Positions 1-5,917 of a DNA stretch of 6,955 nt are shown in pieces. A program made the position numbers and the translations under genes. Origin of the DNA: an uncultured Clostridia bacterium. Its GTDB lineage: Bacteria; Bacillota; Clostridia; Oscillospirales; CAG-272. Under the pieces are notes generated by a model that saw nothing but the letters and a program-made list of their open reading frames with translations, made no database searches and was not told the DNA's origin. Location of the stretch: the NCBI GenBank assembly GCA_937895775.1, contig CALBLD010000080.1, positions 1 to 6,955 on the forward strand. Reading direction: 5' to 3'. Numbering within the stretch: position 1 is the stretch's first letter; each line of letters opens with the position of its first letter.

Positions 1-873
1 ATCGCAGAAAAGACGGTTGAAAAATCGGATGAGCTGACCGAAGTGATTATAAGTTTTACGGTCGGAAAGTCGGCTGAAATACAGCTCGGAATAAGCCATA
101 GCGGAAACGCCGACGATGTCGTCTATATCGATGATGCGCGCGTCGCAAGGGATCTGAACGCAAACGACTATGACGTTGACGGAAAGAAGTATGTCTTCGA
201 TTTCGACGACGGCAAGATCGACTTCAACGTAAAGCAGAGCGGCGGCGAGGCGCCGACCGTCAGAGACGGTAAGCTCGTTGTCCCCGCGGGAGCCGAATAT
301 AAGTTCATGCTGAAAAATAAAGGTGAGCTGAACAGATTCTCGATCTCGGCGGATATAAACGTAAGTAAGGATAAAAAGACCGACGCGGGTGTATACCTGT
401 TTGCGTCGGATGCCGAAAGCGGTCAGGATAAGATAAAAGCGTATAATGTTCAGGTACTCTCGGATGCTGGAAGCGGAGAGTTCAGGATTATTATCTATAC
501 CTTTGACGGAAAGTATCTCGGTCCGGTCGCAACAAGTAAGACCTTCTCGCCCGAAAACGGGGTCGCTCATATAAAGGTCGTGGTCAAAAACGATACGATA
601 TTCGTCTTTGTAGGCGACGCAAAGGAGCCTGATCTGATCTATGAGGTCGATGAAGGACTTTCGGGTAATGTGGGACTGCGCGCGCAGAACTGCGAAAGCG
701 TTTTCGATAACGTGATACTCGTTACCGATCAGTTTGTCGCCGAAGACGGCGGTGATCCGATCGTTCCGAAAACAGGCACGTCCGATGCGCTTGCGATCGC
801 GTCCGCAGCGGCTCTTGCATGCGTCGGAGCGGCGATCATAATAAAGAAAAAGAAAAGGGATTGGGAGGACTGA
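1..873 (+). CDS. C-terminal part of a sortase-anchored surface protein with LamG/DUF1080-like domain (5' partial)
   Basis: The frame is open from base 1, so the true start lies upstream; a GTG at 43 is probably internal. Numbered from the codon at base 1, residues about 15-50 look like the end of a beta-sandwich or carbohydrate-binding domain, closing with VYIDDARV. Residues about 60-245 read as a concanavalin-like (LamG or DUF1080-type) fold, with alternating beta strands and a closing GNVGLRAQNCESVFDNV, typical of the last strands of such domains. VPKTG (bases 763-777, residues 255-259) is followed by an Ala/Ile-rich membrane segment and a tail with KKKK, the layout of a sortase signal of the form xPxTG. 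The protein is probably covalently attached to the cell wall and may bind or process a glycan, but the catalytic part, if any, is outside the window. Anchor confidence is high; domain family is moderate; substrate is unknown. Confidence 0.85.
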   Translation: MAEKTVEKSDELTEVIISFTVGKSAEIQLGISHSGNADDVVYIDDARVARDLNANDYDVDGKKYVFDFDDGKIDFNVKQSGGEAPTVRDGKLVVPAGAEYKFMLKNKGELNRFSISADINVSKDKKTDAGVYLFASDAESGQDKIKAYNVQVLSDAGSGEFRIIIYTFDGKYLGPVATSKTFSPENGVAHIKVVVKNDTIFVFVGDAKEPDLIYEVDEGLSGNVGLRAQNCESVFDNVILVTDQFVAEDGGDPIVPKTGTSDALAIASAAALACVGAAIIIKKKKRDWED

Positions 874-880
874 TCCTCCC
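863..880 (+). other. Small hairpin with the UGA stop in its loop
   Basis: GGGAGGA (863-869) and TCCTCCC (874-880) form a perfect 7-bp stem with the tetraloop CTGA, which contains the TGA stop of the upstream surface-protein gene. There is no T-tract after it, so on its own it is not a standard intrinsic terminator. It may be a 3'-end stability element in tandem with the larger hairpin that begins 12 bases later. Confidence 0.45.
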
Positions 881-891
881 GCCCAGGAATA

Positions 892-930
892 AACAACGGA
901 CCGGTGTGGTTAACACATCGGTCCGTTGTT
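892..930. terminator. Strong hairpin between convergent genes, probable bidirectional terminator
   Basis: Bases 892-908 pair with 914-930. There are 12 perfect pairs (AACAACGGACCG with its complement), one G-T wobble (904/918) and four more perfect pairs, closed by a 5-base loop (909-913). The minus-strand transcript continues into GUUGUUUAUUCC, a moderately U-rich tract, so it fits termination of the XRE regulator gene best. The plus-strand side continues into TTGTTCTGCTGTTC, a weaker tract. The TTA at 910-912, which is the TAA stop of the minus-strand gene, lies in the loop, so one arm of the terminator is coding sequence. Confidence 0.75.
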
Positions 931-1257
931 CTGCTGTTCGTCAAGAAAAAAACGTATCATGCGATCGACTATGCGCCGCTCGCGCGGCTGAAGCCGACAG
1001 TAGTTTTTTGAAAATTCTTCGCTCATGTAGTCTTTGGAACTTTGGGATGAAGCTTTGATAAAATCCGAGATGTCGCAGCAGAGTATGTCGGATATCGTGC
1101 CGAGAAGATCAAGACTTGTCTTCGTTATGCCCCGTTCGATCTGGCTGATGTATCCCACCGAGACTCCAAGCTTCTCGGCAAGCTTTTCCTGCGTCATGTT
1201 TTGTTTTTTTCTTTCGGCTTTTATCCTGCTGCCGATGAGTTTGTAATCAACGCTCAT
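910..1257 (-). CDS. XRE-family helix-turn-helix transcriptional regulator
   Basis: A 115-residue protein whose residues about 7-67 are a classic HTH_3 (Cro/C1-type) DNA-binding domain. It opens with IGSRIKAERKKQNMTQ; helix 2 is TQEKLAEKLGV (22-32), and the recognition helix follows the turn as SVGYISQIERG (33-43). Residues about 69-115 are a short helical, charged tail (RLQPRERRIVDRMIRFFLDE) that probably serves dimerisation; no ligand-binding or peptidase domain is present. ATG at 1257 is supported by AAAGGAG (complement of 1266-1272), 8 bases upstream. The gene is divergent from the large repeat-protein gene and shares with it an intergenic region holding two inverted repeats. The likely job is therefore control of its own gene and that neighbour, which is inference. 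The stop lies in the loop of the terminator hairpin. Family assignment is firm; target and signal are unknown. Confidence 0.93.
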   Translation of the reverse strand: MSVDYKLIGSRIKAERKKQNMTQEKLAEKLGVSVGYISQIERGITKTSLDLLGTISDILCCDISDFIKASSQSSKDYMSEEFSKNYCRLQPRERRIVDRMIRFFLDEQQNNGPMC

Positions 1258-1269
1258 TCCTGTCGCTCC

Positions 1270-1309
1270 TTTATTTTAGATAAGATACCACATAAATGGC
1301 TAAAATAAA
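1270..1309. repeat. Interrupted inverted repeat TTTATTTTAG / CTAAAATAAA, candidate operator
   Basis: TTTATTTTAG (1270-1279) and its exact complement CTAAAATAAA (1300-1309) are separated by 20 bases. The left arm overlaps the ribosome binding region of the XRE gene, and the pair spans the area where that gene's promoter should lie. The inner heptamer CTAAAAT recurs in the palindrome at 1318-1337, which suggests both are sites for one protein. I found no convincing -35/-10 pair for the minus-strand gene here; TATCTT (complement of 1282-1287) is a weak -10 candidate. Confidence 0.5.
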
Positions 1310-1317
1310 AGATAGTA

Positions 1318-1337
1318 ATAACTAAAATTTTAGTTAT
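1318..1337. promoter_or_regulatory. Perfect 20-bp palindrome, candidate operator for the XRE regulator
   Basis: ATAACTAAAATTTTAGTTAT is perfectly self-complementary over 10+10 bases. It ends 5 bases before the -35 box of the right-reading promoter. Its core CTAAAAT (1322-1328) lies 22 bp, about two helical turns, from another CTAAAAT at 1300-1306. Position next to the promoter and beside a divergent XRE gene fits a dimer operator; whether it represses or activates cannot be told from sequence. Confidence 0.6.
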
Positions 1338-1342
1338 AGGTA

Positions 1343-1371
1343 TTGACAATCCGCCTTTACCGTGCTATACT
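1343..1371 (+). promoter_or_regulatory. Sigma-A type promoter with extended -10
   Basis: TTGACA (1343-1348) matches the -35 consensus exactly. After a 17-base spacer comes TATACT (1366-1371), one mismatch from TATAAT, preceded by TGC (an extended -10). The expected start near 1378 gives a leader of roughly 46 bases to the ATG at 1424. This should be a strong promoter unless it is repressed through the palindrome just upstream. Confidence 0.88.
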
Positions 1372-1423
1372 GACAAGGGAAATGTCTGAACAAAAACCAT
1401 AAATCAGAAAGGAATATGACAAA

Positions 1424-4400
1424 ATGGAAAAAAAGAAATTAGTCAGACGGTTAACGGCAATTGTTTGTCTGCTTGCGATGCTTCTCAGCATCCTGCCGAT
1501 GGGCGCATTTGCCGGAGAAGAAGAGGTTACGCAGGGTAATTGCGGAGCCGAGGGCGACGGGTCAAACCTGACGTGGAATTATGACGCGTCGTCGAGAATA
1601 CTTACTATAAGCGGGACAGGTGCAATGAAAAATTACACCGTAGAAGACAGGGCTCCGTGGGATGATTTTGGTTACATCTCTGAAGTCGTCATTTCCGAAG
1701 GTGTAACCTCGGTAGGCGATTTTGCGTTTCCGCATTTCTTCGGCGAAGGCTTTAAGCTTCCGCAGAGCCTTGAACGTATCGGGGAGGAGTCTTTCTTCAA
1801 TTGCGGCTTCGCTGGCTTCACTATTCCCAAGGGGGTAACTGAAATAGGAGAGAGAGCGTTTACATGTAGTTACATTGATGAAATAAGCGTTGAAGAAGGA
1901 AACACTGCCTATTTTGTATCCGACAACTGCCTTATAGAGCGTGCGACAAATACGATTATTTATGCGTGCCTTGGTGCTGTAAGTATACCGACCGATATCG
2001 AAGGACTTAAAATAGGAAAAGAGGCTTTCGCTACTTTTCTGGGTAATTCAATAACTGTCCCGGCAAATGTTGTTTCTGTGGGTATGGATGCGTTTGATAG
2101 CGAATATCTTTTCGATATCTACTTCCTGTCGGATGACACGGAAATAGCGGACGGTGCTGTCAATACACACAGAACCGCCATACACGGCAATCCCGGTTCA
2201 AATGCCGAGAAGTATGCAAAAAATCGTTTCGGAGCAATTTTCGCGGGTCTCGATGAAAAGGCAGAAAGAGGCGGAAACTGCGGAGCGGAAGGCGACGGCT
2301 CGAATCTGACATGGTCGGTCGATATCGAAACAGGCGTGCTTGAGATAAAGGGCAGCGGAGCAATGGCAGACTACCTTGATGGGTACTACGAATATTCGTC
2401 AGACGCACCGTGGTATATTTATTCGTCCGCAATATCCGAAATAAAGCTGCCCGAAGGACTGACAAAAATCGGTACGGGTGCGTTCATGGATATTAGAAAT
2501 TACGGAATGGTCGTTGAGATACCCGAGAGCGTCACCGAAATAGGTAAAAAGGCTTTTTTTGGTTTCAGCGCAGATGCCATTATCATAAATTCGGCTGACA
2601 CGGTCATATATGATTCGGAAGACACAATCGCCGAATATGTTGAAATAAGAGGGCTCGCCGGCTCGACCGCCGAGGCTTACGCAAACAAATACGGCAGACG
2701 TTTCACATTCAGCAAGATGACCTCCGGTAGCGGAAACTGCGGAGCCGAAGGCGACGGCTCTAATCTGACATGGTCGTTTGATGCCGATACGTGTATACTC
2801 ACGATCAGCGGAACCGGAGCAATGGCTGACTACCTTGAAGAAGATGAATACGGGATCATCACAAACACAACTGCACCCTGGAAAAATTATTCCCCGGCAA
2901 TAACCGAAGTGAAAATGTCCGAGGGACTGACGAAAATCGGCGCGGGCGCGTTCATGCATATGCAGAACACGAGTATTTGGGTCATACCCGAAAGCGTTGC
3001 CGAAATAGGCAAGCTGGCTTTTTATAATTCATCTATTGCCGAAATCACCATCAAATCGGCTGATACGGTTATATTTGATGATCCGTTTACCCTTGGAACA
3101 GCCGGAACCATAAAGGGACATTCCGGCTCGACGGCAGAAGAGTATGCCGAAAAATACGGCAGAGACTTTTCGGATATTGACAATCCCGACGGCAACGGCG
3201 GAAAGTGCGGAGAGAATCTGACATGGTCGTTCGACGCAGACACCGGAACGCTCACGATCAGCGGAACCGGAGAAATGAAAGAGTACGATCAGATGGAGAA
3301 CCGTCCGTGGCATAAATTTATGCGTGATGTACAGAAGATTGTCATTTCCGACGGCGTGACATCGATAAGTGATTATGCATTTTATCAGCTGTGGAATACA
3401 CAGACCGTAACTCTCCCCGATAGCCTGCAAAAAATAGGCATGGGTGCATTTTTCGGTTGCGACTCTCTGATCAATATAAAACTTCCGAAGAACCTGTCCG
3501 AGATCGGTGACGGCGCGTTTTACGGCTCATATCTGGGAAGCGATGCTCTGAGTGTTGACGACGGAAACACGCATTTTTACATGTCGAACGGATACCTTAT
3601 CGAAAAGGCTGAAAAGAGAATTATCTACGCATGTTATGATGCCCGCAGCATACCCACCGATATCGAAGGACTTGTCATAGGGTTGGGTGCTTTCGACGAT
3701 TATGCCGGATCCAAGCTGGTCGTTCCTTCAAATGTCATCAAGGTTGAAGAAGGCGGACTTGCAAGCAAATATATTTGCGACATATACTTTGAATCGTCCG
3801 ATATTGAAATATATGACGGTGAATATACAATAAATTCGATAGCCGTAATTCACGGAGCAAAAGGTTCGACGGCGGAAGAATATGCCAAGAAATATGACAG
3901 ACTCTTCGGCAGCTTCGACGAAAGCTTCAGAAGAAGAGGCTACTGCGGAGCAGAGGGTGACGGTACCGGAGTTCAGTGGACAATAGATACCGACACCGGA
4001 ACGCTTATAATAACCGGCAACGGCGAAATGAAAGAGTATTCTTATTATGAAGAGCCGTGGGCTTTGTACACGGCTGTCATACGTCGCATATACATATCCG
4101 AGGGAATTGAATCTATCCACGGTCTTGGATATTTTAACGGTTGCGATATCTATATCGAAAATCCCGATGCGCTGATTCCCGCAGAAGGATACGCCGACGG
4201 ATTCGGAGGTTACTCACGTATACACGGATACAAAGGTTCAACGGCAGAAATGTATGTCAAGCAGTGGAACGACTATTATGGTTTTGACGCTTATGAATTT
4301 ATTCCGCTGACTGCACACGAACATGATTACGGCAACGAATGGAAGTCGGACAGCGCAAAGCACTGGCATGAATGTTCCAAGTGCCACGAGAAGAAAGACG

Positions 4401-4849
4401 AAGCCGACCACAGCTGGGACAACGGGGTAACCGTCGTCGAAGCAACCGAGGACGCGGGCGGACAGAAGAAGTTCACCTGTGACGTCTGCGGAGCAACAAA
4501 GCTTGTTGACACCGAAAAGCTCCCCCACACTCATGATTACGGTGAAGAGTGGAAGAGCAACGACACAAAGCACTGGCATGAATGTTCCAAGTGCCATGAG
4601 AAGAAAGACGAAGCCGACCACAAGTGGGATAACGGCAAGGTAACGAAAGAGCCGACCGAAGAAGCCGACGGAGAGAAGCTGTTCACATGCAGTGACTGCA
4701 AAGCCACAAAGACAGAGAAGATTGAAAAGCTTCCCACACCTCCGCAGACCGGACTTCCGGTAGGCATAGTAATTACGGCGATCCTCGCCGCAGTCATTGT
4801 TGTTGCCTTCTCGCTCAGAAAGAGAAAGCAGTATAAGACAGAAGGATAA
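1424..4849 (+). CDS. Large secreted LRR_5/BspA-like repeat surface protein with sortase-type anchor
   Basis: A 1141-residue protein. Residues 1-30 form a signal peptide (MEKKKLVRR, hydrophobic core, cleavage after AFA). Five modules follow, each opening with a Cys-Gly signature such as NCGAEGDGSNLTW, at C40, C286, C439, C595 and C841. A beta stretch (TLTISGTGAMADY), an APW-like turn and LRR_5-type repeats (ISEGVTSVGDFAF, IPESVTEIGKKAF) come next. A cap such as IHGxxGSTAExYAxKY closes each module. Residues 965-1104 are two 70-residue Cys/His-rich repeats with CSKC and CDVC/CSDC pairs, which could bind metal. PPQTG (1106-1110), a hydrophobic segment and RKRK form a sorting signal. Such proteins usually act in adhesion or host/partner contact; the ligand here is unknown. 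ATG at 1424 follows AGAAAGGA with 10 bases spacing; an ATG at 1416 is out of frame. The gene faces the XRE regulator and is probably controlled by it. Confidence 0.92.
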   Translation: MEKKKLVRRLTAIVCLLAMLLSILPMGAFAGEEEVTQGNCGAEGDGSNLTWNYDASSRILTISGTGAMKNYTVEDRAPWDDFGYISEVVISEGVTSVGDFAFPHFFGEGFKLPQSLERIGEESFFNCGFAGFTIPKGVTEIGERAFTCSYIDEISVEEGNTAYFVSDNCLIERATNTIIYACLGAVSIPTDIEGLKIGKEAFATFLGNSITVPANVVSVGMDAFDSEYLFDIYFLSDDTEIADGAVNTHRTAIHGNPGSNAEKYAKNRFGAIFAGLDEKAERGGNCGAEGDGSNLTWSVDIETGVLEIKGSGAMADYLDGYYEYSSDAPWYIYSSAISEIKLPEGLTKIGTGAFMDIRNYGMVVEIPESVTEIGKKAFFGFSADAIIINSADTVIYDSEDTIAEYVEIRGLAGSTAEAYANKYGRRFTFSKMTSGSGNCGAEGDGSNLTWSFDADTCILTISGTGAMADYLEEDEYGIITNTTAPWKNYSPAITEVKMSEGLTKIGAGAFMHMQNTSIWVIPESVAEIGKLAFYNSSIAEITIKSADTVIFDDPFTLGTAGTIKGHSGSTAEEYAEKYGRDFSDIDNPDGNGGKCGENLTWSFDADTGTLTISGTGEMKEYDQMENRPWHKFMRDVQKIVISDGVTSISDYAFYQLWNTQTVTLPDSLQKIGMGAFFGCDSLINIKLPKNLSEIGDGAFYGSYLGSDALSVDDGNTHFYMSNGYLIEKAEKRIIYACYDARSIPTDIEGLVIGLGAFDDYAGSKLVVPSNVIKVEEGGLASKYICDIYFESSDIEIYDGEYTINSIAVIHGAKGSTAEEYAKKYDRLFGSFDESFRRRGYCGAEGDGTGVQWTIDTDTGTLIITGNGEMKEYSYYEEPWALYTAVIRRIYISEGIESIHGLGYFNGCDIYIENPDALIPAEGYADGFGGYSRIHGYKGSTAEMYVKQWNDYYGFDAYEFIPLTAHEHDYGNEWKSDSAKHWHECSKCHEKKDEADHSWDNGVTVVEATEDAGGQKKFTCDVCGATKLVDTEKLPHTHDYGEEWKSNDTKHWHECSKCHEKKDEADHKWDNGKVTKEPTEEADGEKLFTCSDCKATKTEKIEKLPTPPQTGLPVGIVITAILAAVIVVAFSLRKRKQYKTEG
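1538..4312 (+). repeat. Five diverged protein modules in the order long, short, short, long, truncated
   Basis: Module starts, marked by the conserved Cys codon, are at 1541, 2279, 2738, 3206 and 3944. Spacings are therefore 246, 153, 156 and 246 codons. Long modules 1 and 4 share an insert that the short ones lack, containing a GNT signature and IIYACxxAxSIPTDIEGL. Module 4 lacks the AEGDGS insertion that follows the opening Cys-Gly in the other four. Module 5 keeps the opening beta part and the cap but has little leucine-rich repeat left. The arrangement points to growth by module duplication. Confidence 0.85.
4316..4735 (+). repeat. Tandem 210-bp repeat, two copies, Cys/His-rich
   Basis: Copy 1 spans 4316-4525 and copy 2 spans 4526-4735. 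Each encodes 70 residues starting HEHDYG or HTHDYG and running through HWHECSKCHEKKDEADH to a second Cys pair. Bases 4356-4422 and 4566-4632 differ at one position only (4387 C, 4597 T), much closer than the rest of the unit, which has diverged. Confidence 0.9.
4739..4753 (+). other. PPQTG sortase-type motif codons
   Basis: These codons encode P-P-Q-T-G, an xPxTG motif. They are followed by about 20 hydrophobic residues (starting LPVGIVITAILAAVIV) and then RKRKQYK, the standard three-part cell-wall sorting signal. The first residue differs from the usual Leu, as it does in the VPKTG of the protein at the window start. No sortase gene is in the window. Confidence 0.8.
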
Positions 4850-4877
4850 TCGGAATCTGATATCGTGAAGTTAAAAT

Positions 4878-4911
4878 CGCGTACCGCACAATCGGCATTG
4901 TGCGGTACGCG
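4878..4911 (+). other. Perfect 15-bp hairpin without U-tract between two plus-strand genes
   Basis: CGCGTACCGCACAAT (4878-4892) and its exact complement (4897-4911) enclose the loop CGGC, 28 bases after the stop of the repeat-protein gene. The sequence after it is GATTACGGAAAAGGAG, with no run of T, so it does not look like a standard intrinsic terminator in the plus direction. In the minus direction it is followed by ATTTTAAC, but no minus-strand gene ends there. It may act as a partial terminator, an RNA processing or stability element, or a protein-binding site. Confidence 0.65.
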
Positions 4912-4933
4912 GATTACGGAAAAGGAGAATGAC

Positions 4934-5851
4934 ATGAGAGAAAAAGCTACAGTAGAGGCTGAAATAGCCGAGAACCAACGCAAACAGAGGAAAGTCAACG
5001 AGGAATACAGCCAGAGGGAAGCTCCGCTTACATCGAAAATCAAGCCGCTTGAGGAAAAAATCGCCGGGATAGAAAAGGCTAAATCCGAAATAAAATGCCC
5101 GAAAATTTCACCGTGGTTTGCTGTCGGTGCGGTCATGACCGGAGCATTTGCGGCGGCAAACTTCTTTTATCTAAAATGGGCATGGCAACTGACGGTTGCG
5201 GCTTTGGCGGTAATGGCGGTTCTTCTTATAATAAGATCGGTGTTCAAGGGCAAAGCCGAAAAACTGTTTTCCGAAATGAAAGACGAGAAGGATGCGGAAA
5301 TAAAAGCGGTAGATGATCAGATATACAATATCCGTGCGACCGACCCCAGACTTATCGAACTCGGAAGACAGGGTTTGCAACTTGATAGCAAAATTTCGGA
5401 TCTGAAAGAAGAGCTGAAGCAAATAAAACTTGCTGAACAGATTGGCACAAACAATCTCATTATAAGAGCAAACCAGAGCGGAGCGTATTACTGCTTCATA
5501 AACAGTGCGGGCAAATTCGACAGCATAGACCGTTACACTATTTACATTAAAGTTGACGGTCAGGATCGCGGAACGGTTTCGGAGCCGTTTTCGATCATTC
5601 CCCTCACACCCGGGTTTCATTCGGTGTCAATAATCTTTGACACAAATGTAGGTTGCACGTTTACACTCACACCGGACATACAGTTTTCGCTTAAGGAGAG
5701 CAATCAGTATATAAGTCTTGTCAAACCGTTTTATGATATAAAGACCAAATCGTTTGGTGTTGACAAATTGGTGACGAAGGATATTGATGAGTTCCTGAAT
5801 CACTCCAATTTCAGCAGATATCAGTTTGACAGTTATGTTGACAGCATCTGA
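4934..5851 (+). CDS. Membrane protein of unknown function: coiled coil, two-helix hairpin, coiled coil, beta domain
   Basis: I do not recognise a named family. The start is ATG at 4934, because AAAGGAG (4921-4927) lies 6 bases upstream; a GTG at 4865 in the same frame would place the hairpin inside the gene and has no good ribosome site. The 305-residue product has a charged, Glu/Lys-rich helical stretch (about 5-52), two membrane helices (about 59-80 and 84-101) and a second coiled-coil stretch (about 103-170). A beta-rich domain spans about 173-270, and a polar tail follows. In the beta domain, IYIKVDGQDRG, then IIPLTPGFHSVSI, resembles the VDG...G...L.PG.H.V pattern of PEGA/DUF2846-like domains; this is a weak, by-eye match. 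Lys/Arg flank both sides of the helix pair, so both ends probably face the cytoplasm. It may be transcribed with the upstream surface protein. Confidence 0.85.
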   Translation: MREKATVEAEIAENQRKQRKVNEEYSQREAPLTSKIKPLEEKIAGIEKAKSEIKCPKISPWFAVGAVMTGAFAAANFFYLKWAWQLTVAALAVMAVLLIIRSVFKGKAEKLFSEMKDEKDAEIKAVDDQIYNIRATDPRLIELGRQGLQLDSKISDLKEELKQIKLAEQIGTNNLIIRANQSGAYYCFINSAGKFDSIDRYTIYIKVDGQDRGTVSEPFSIIPLTPGFHSVSIIFDTNVGCTFTLTPDIQFSLKESNQYISLVKPFYDIKTKSFGVDKLVTKDIDEFLNHSNFSRYQFDSYVDSI

Positions 5852-5870
5852 TATCGTCTGAACGGCGATA

Positions 5871-5916
5871 AAAATGCGGTTGTTCCTTACCGTAAGGTAT
5901 TGAACAACCGCGTTTT
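5871..5916. terminator. Bidirectional intrinsic terminator
   Basis: GCGGTTGTTC (5876-5885) pairs perfectly with GAACAACCGC (5902-5911), and A-T pairs extend the base of the stem (5871-5874 with 5913-5916). An inner mini-stem, CTTA with TAAG, sits in the loop region. The plus side is followed by TTTTTTTATTTTC and the minus side by ATTTTTATCG, so it can end transcripts of both the membrane-protein gene and the convergent glycosyltransferase gene. Confidence 0.93.
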
Positions 5917-5917
5917 T

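Noticed and set aside
43..45. GTG at 43 as the true start of the first gene
   Set aside because: The frame is open to base 1, no ribosome site precedes it, and the sequence begins in the middle of a beta-sandwich domain.
1424..1513. Possible lipoprotein signal at Cys15 of the repeat protein
   Set aside because: The Cys is in the hydrophobic core rather than at a lipobox, and AFA at 28-30 is a good signal peptidase I site.
2160..2959. Overlapping minus-strand open frames within the repeat-protein gene
   Set aside because: They mirror the module repeats of the plus-strand gene, have no ribosome sites that I can see, and show no domain features.
1538..4735. CRISPR-like array suggested by the regularly spaced repeats
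   Set aside because: The repeats are coding modules of 150-246 codons plus a 210-bp tandem unit in one frame, not short identical repeats with unique spacers.
4865..4933. Upstream GTG start adding 23 residues to the membrane protein
   Set aside because: It has no good ribosome site, would place the perfect hairpin inside the coding region, and the ATG at 4934 has AAAGGAG at good spacing.
4238..5136. Minus-strand frames with hydrophobic repeated stretches that could pass for membrane proteins
   Set aside because: The repeats (such as FVFLLMALGTFMPVLC) are the complement of the Cys/His tandem repeat on the plus strand, so they are a coding shadow.
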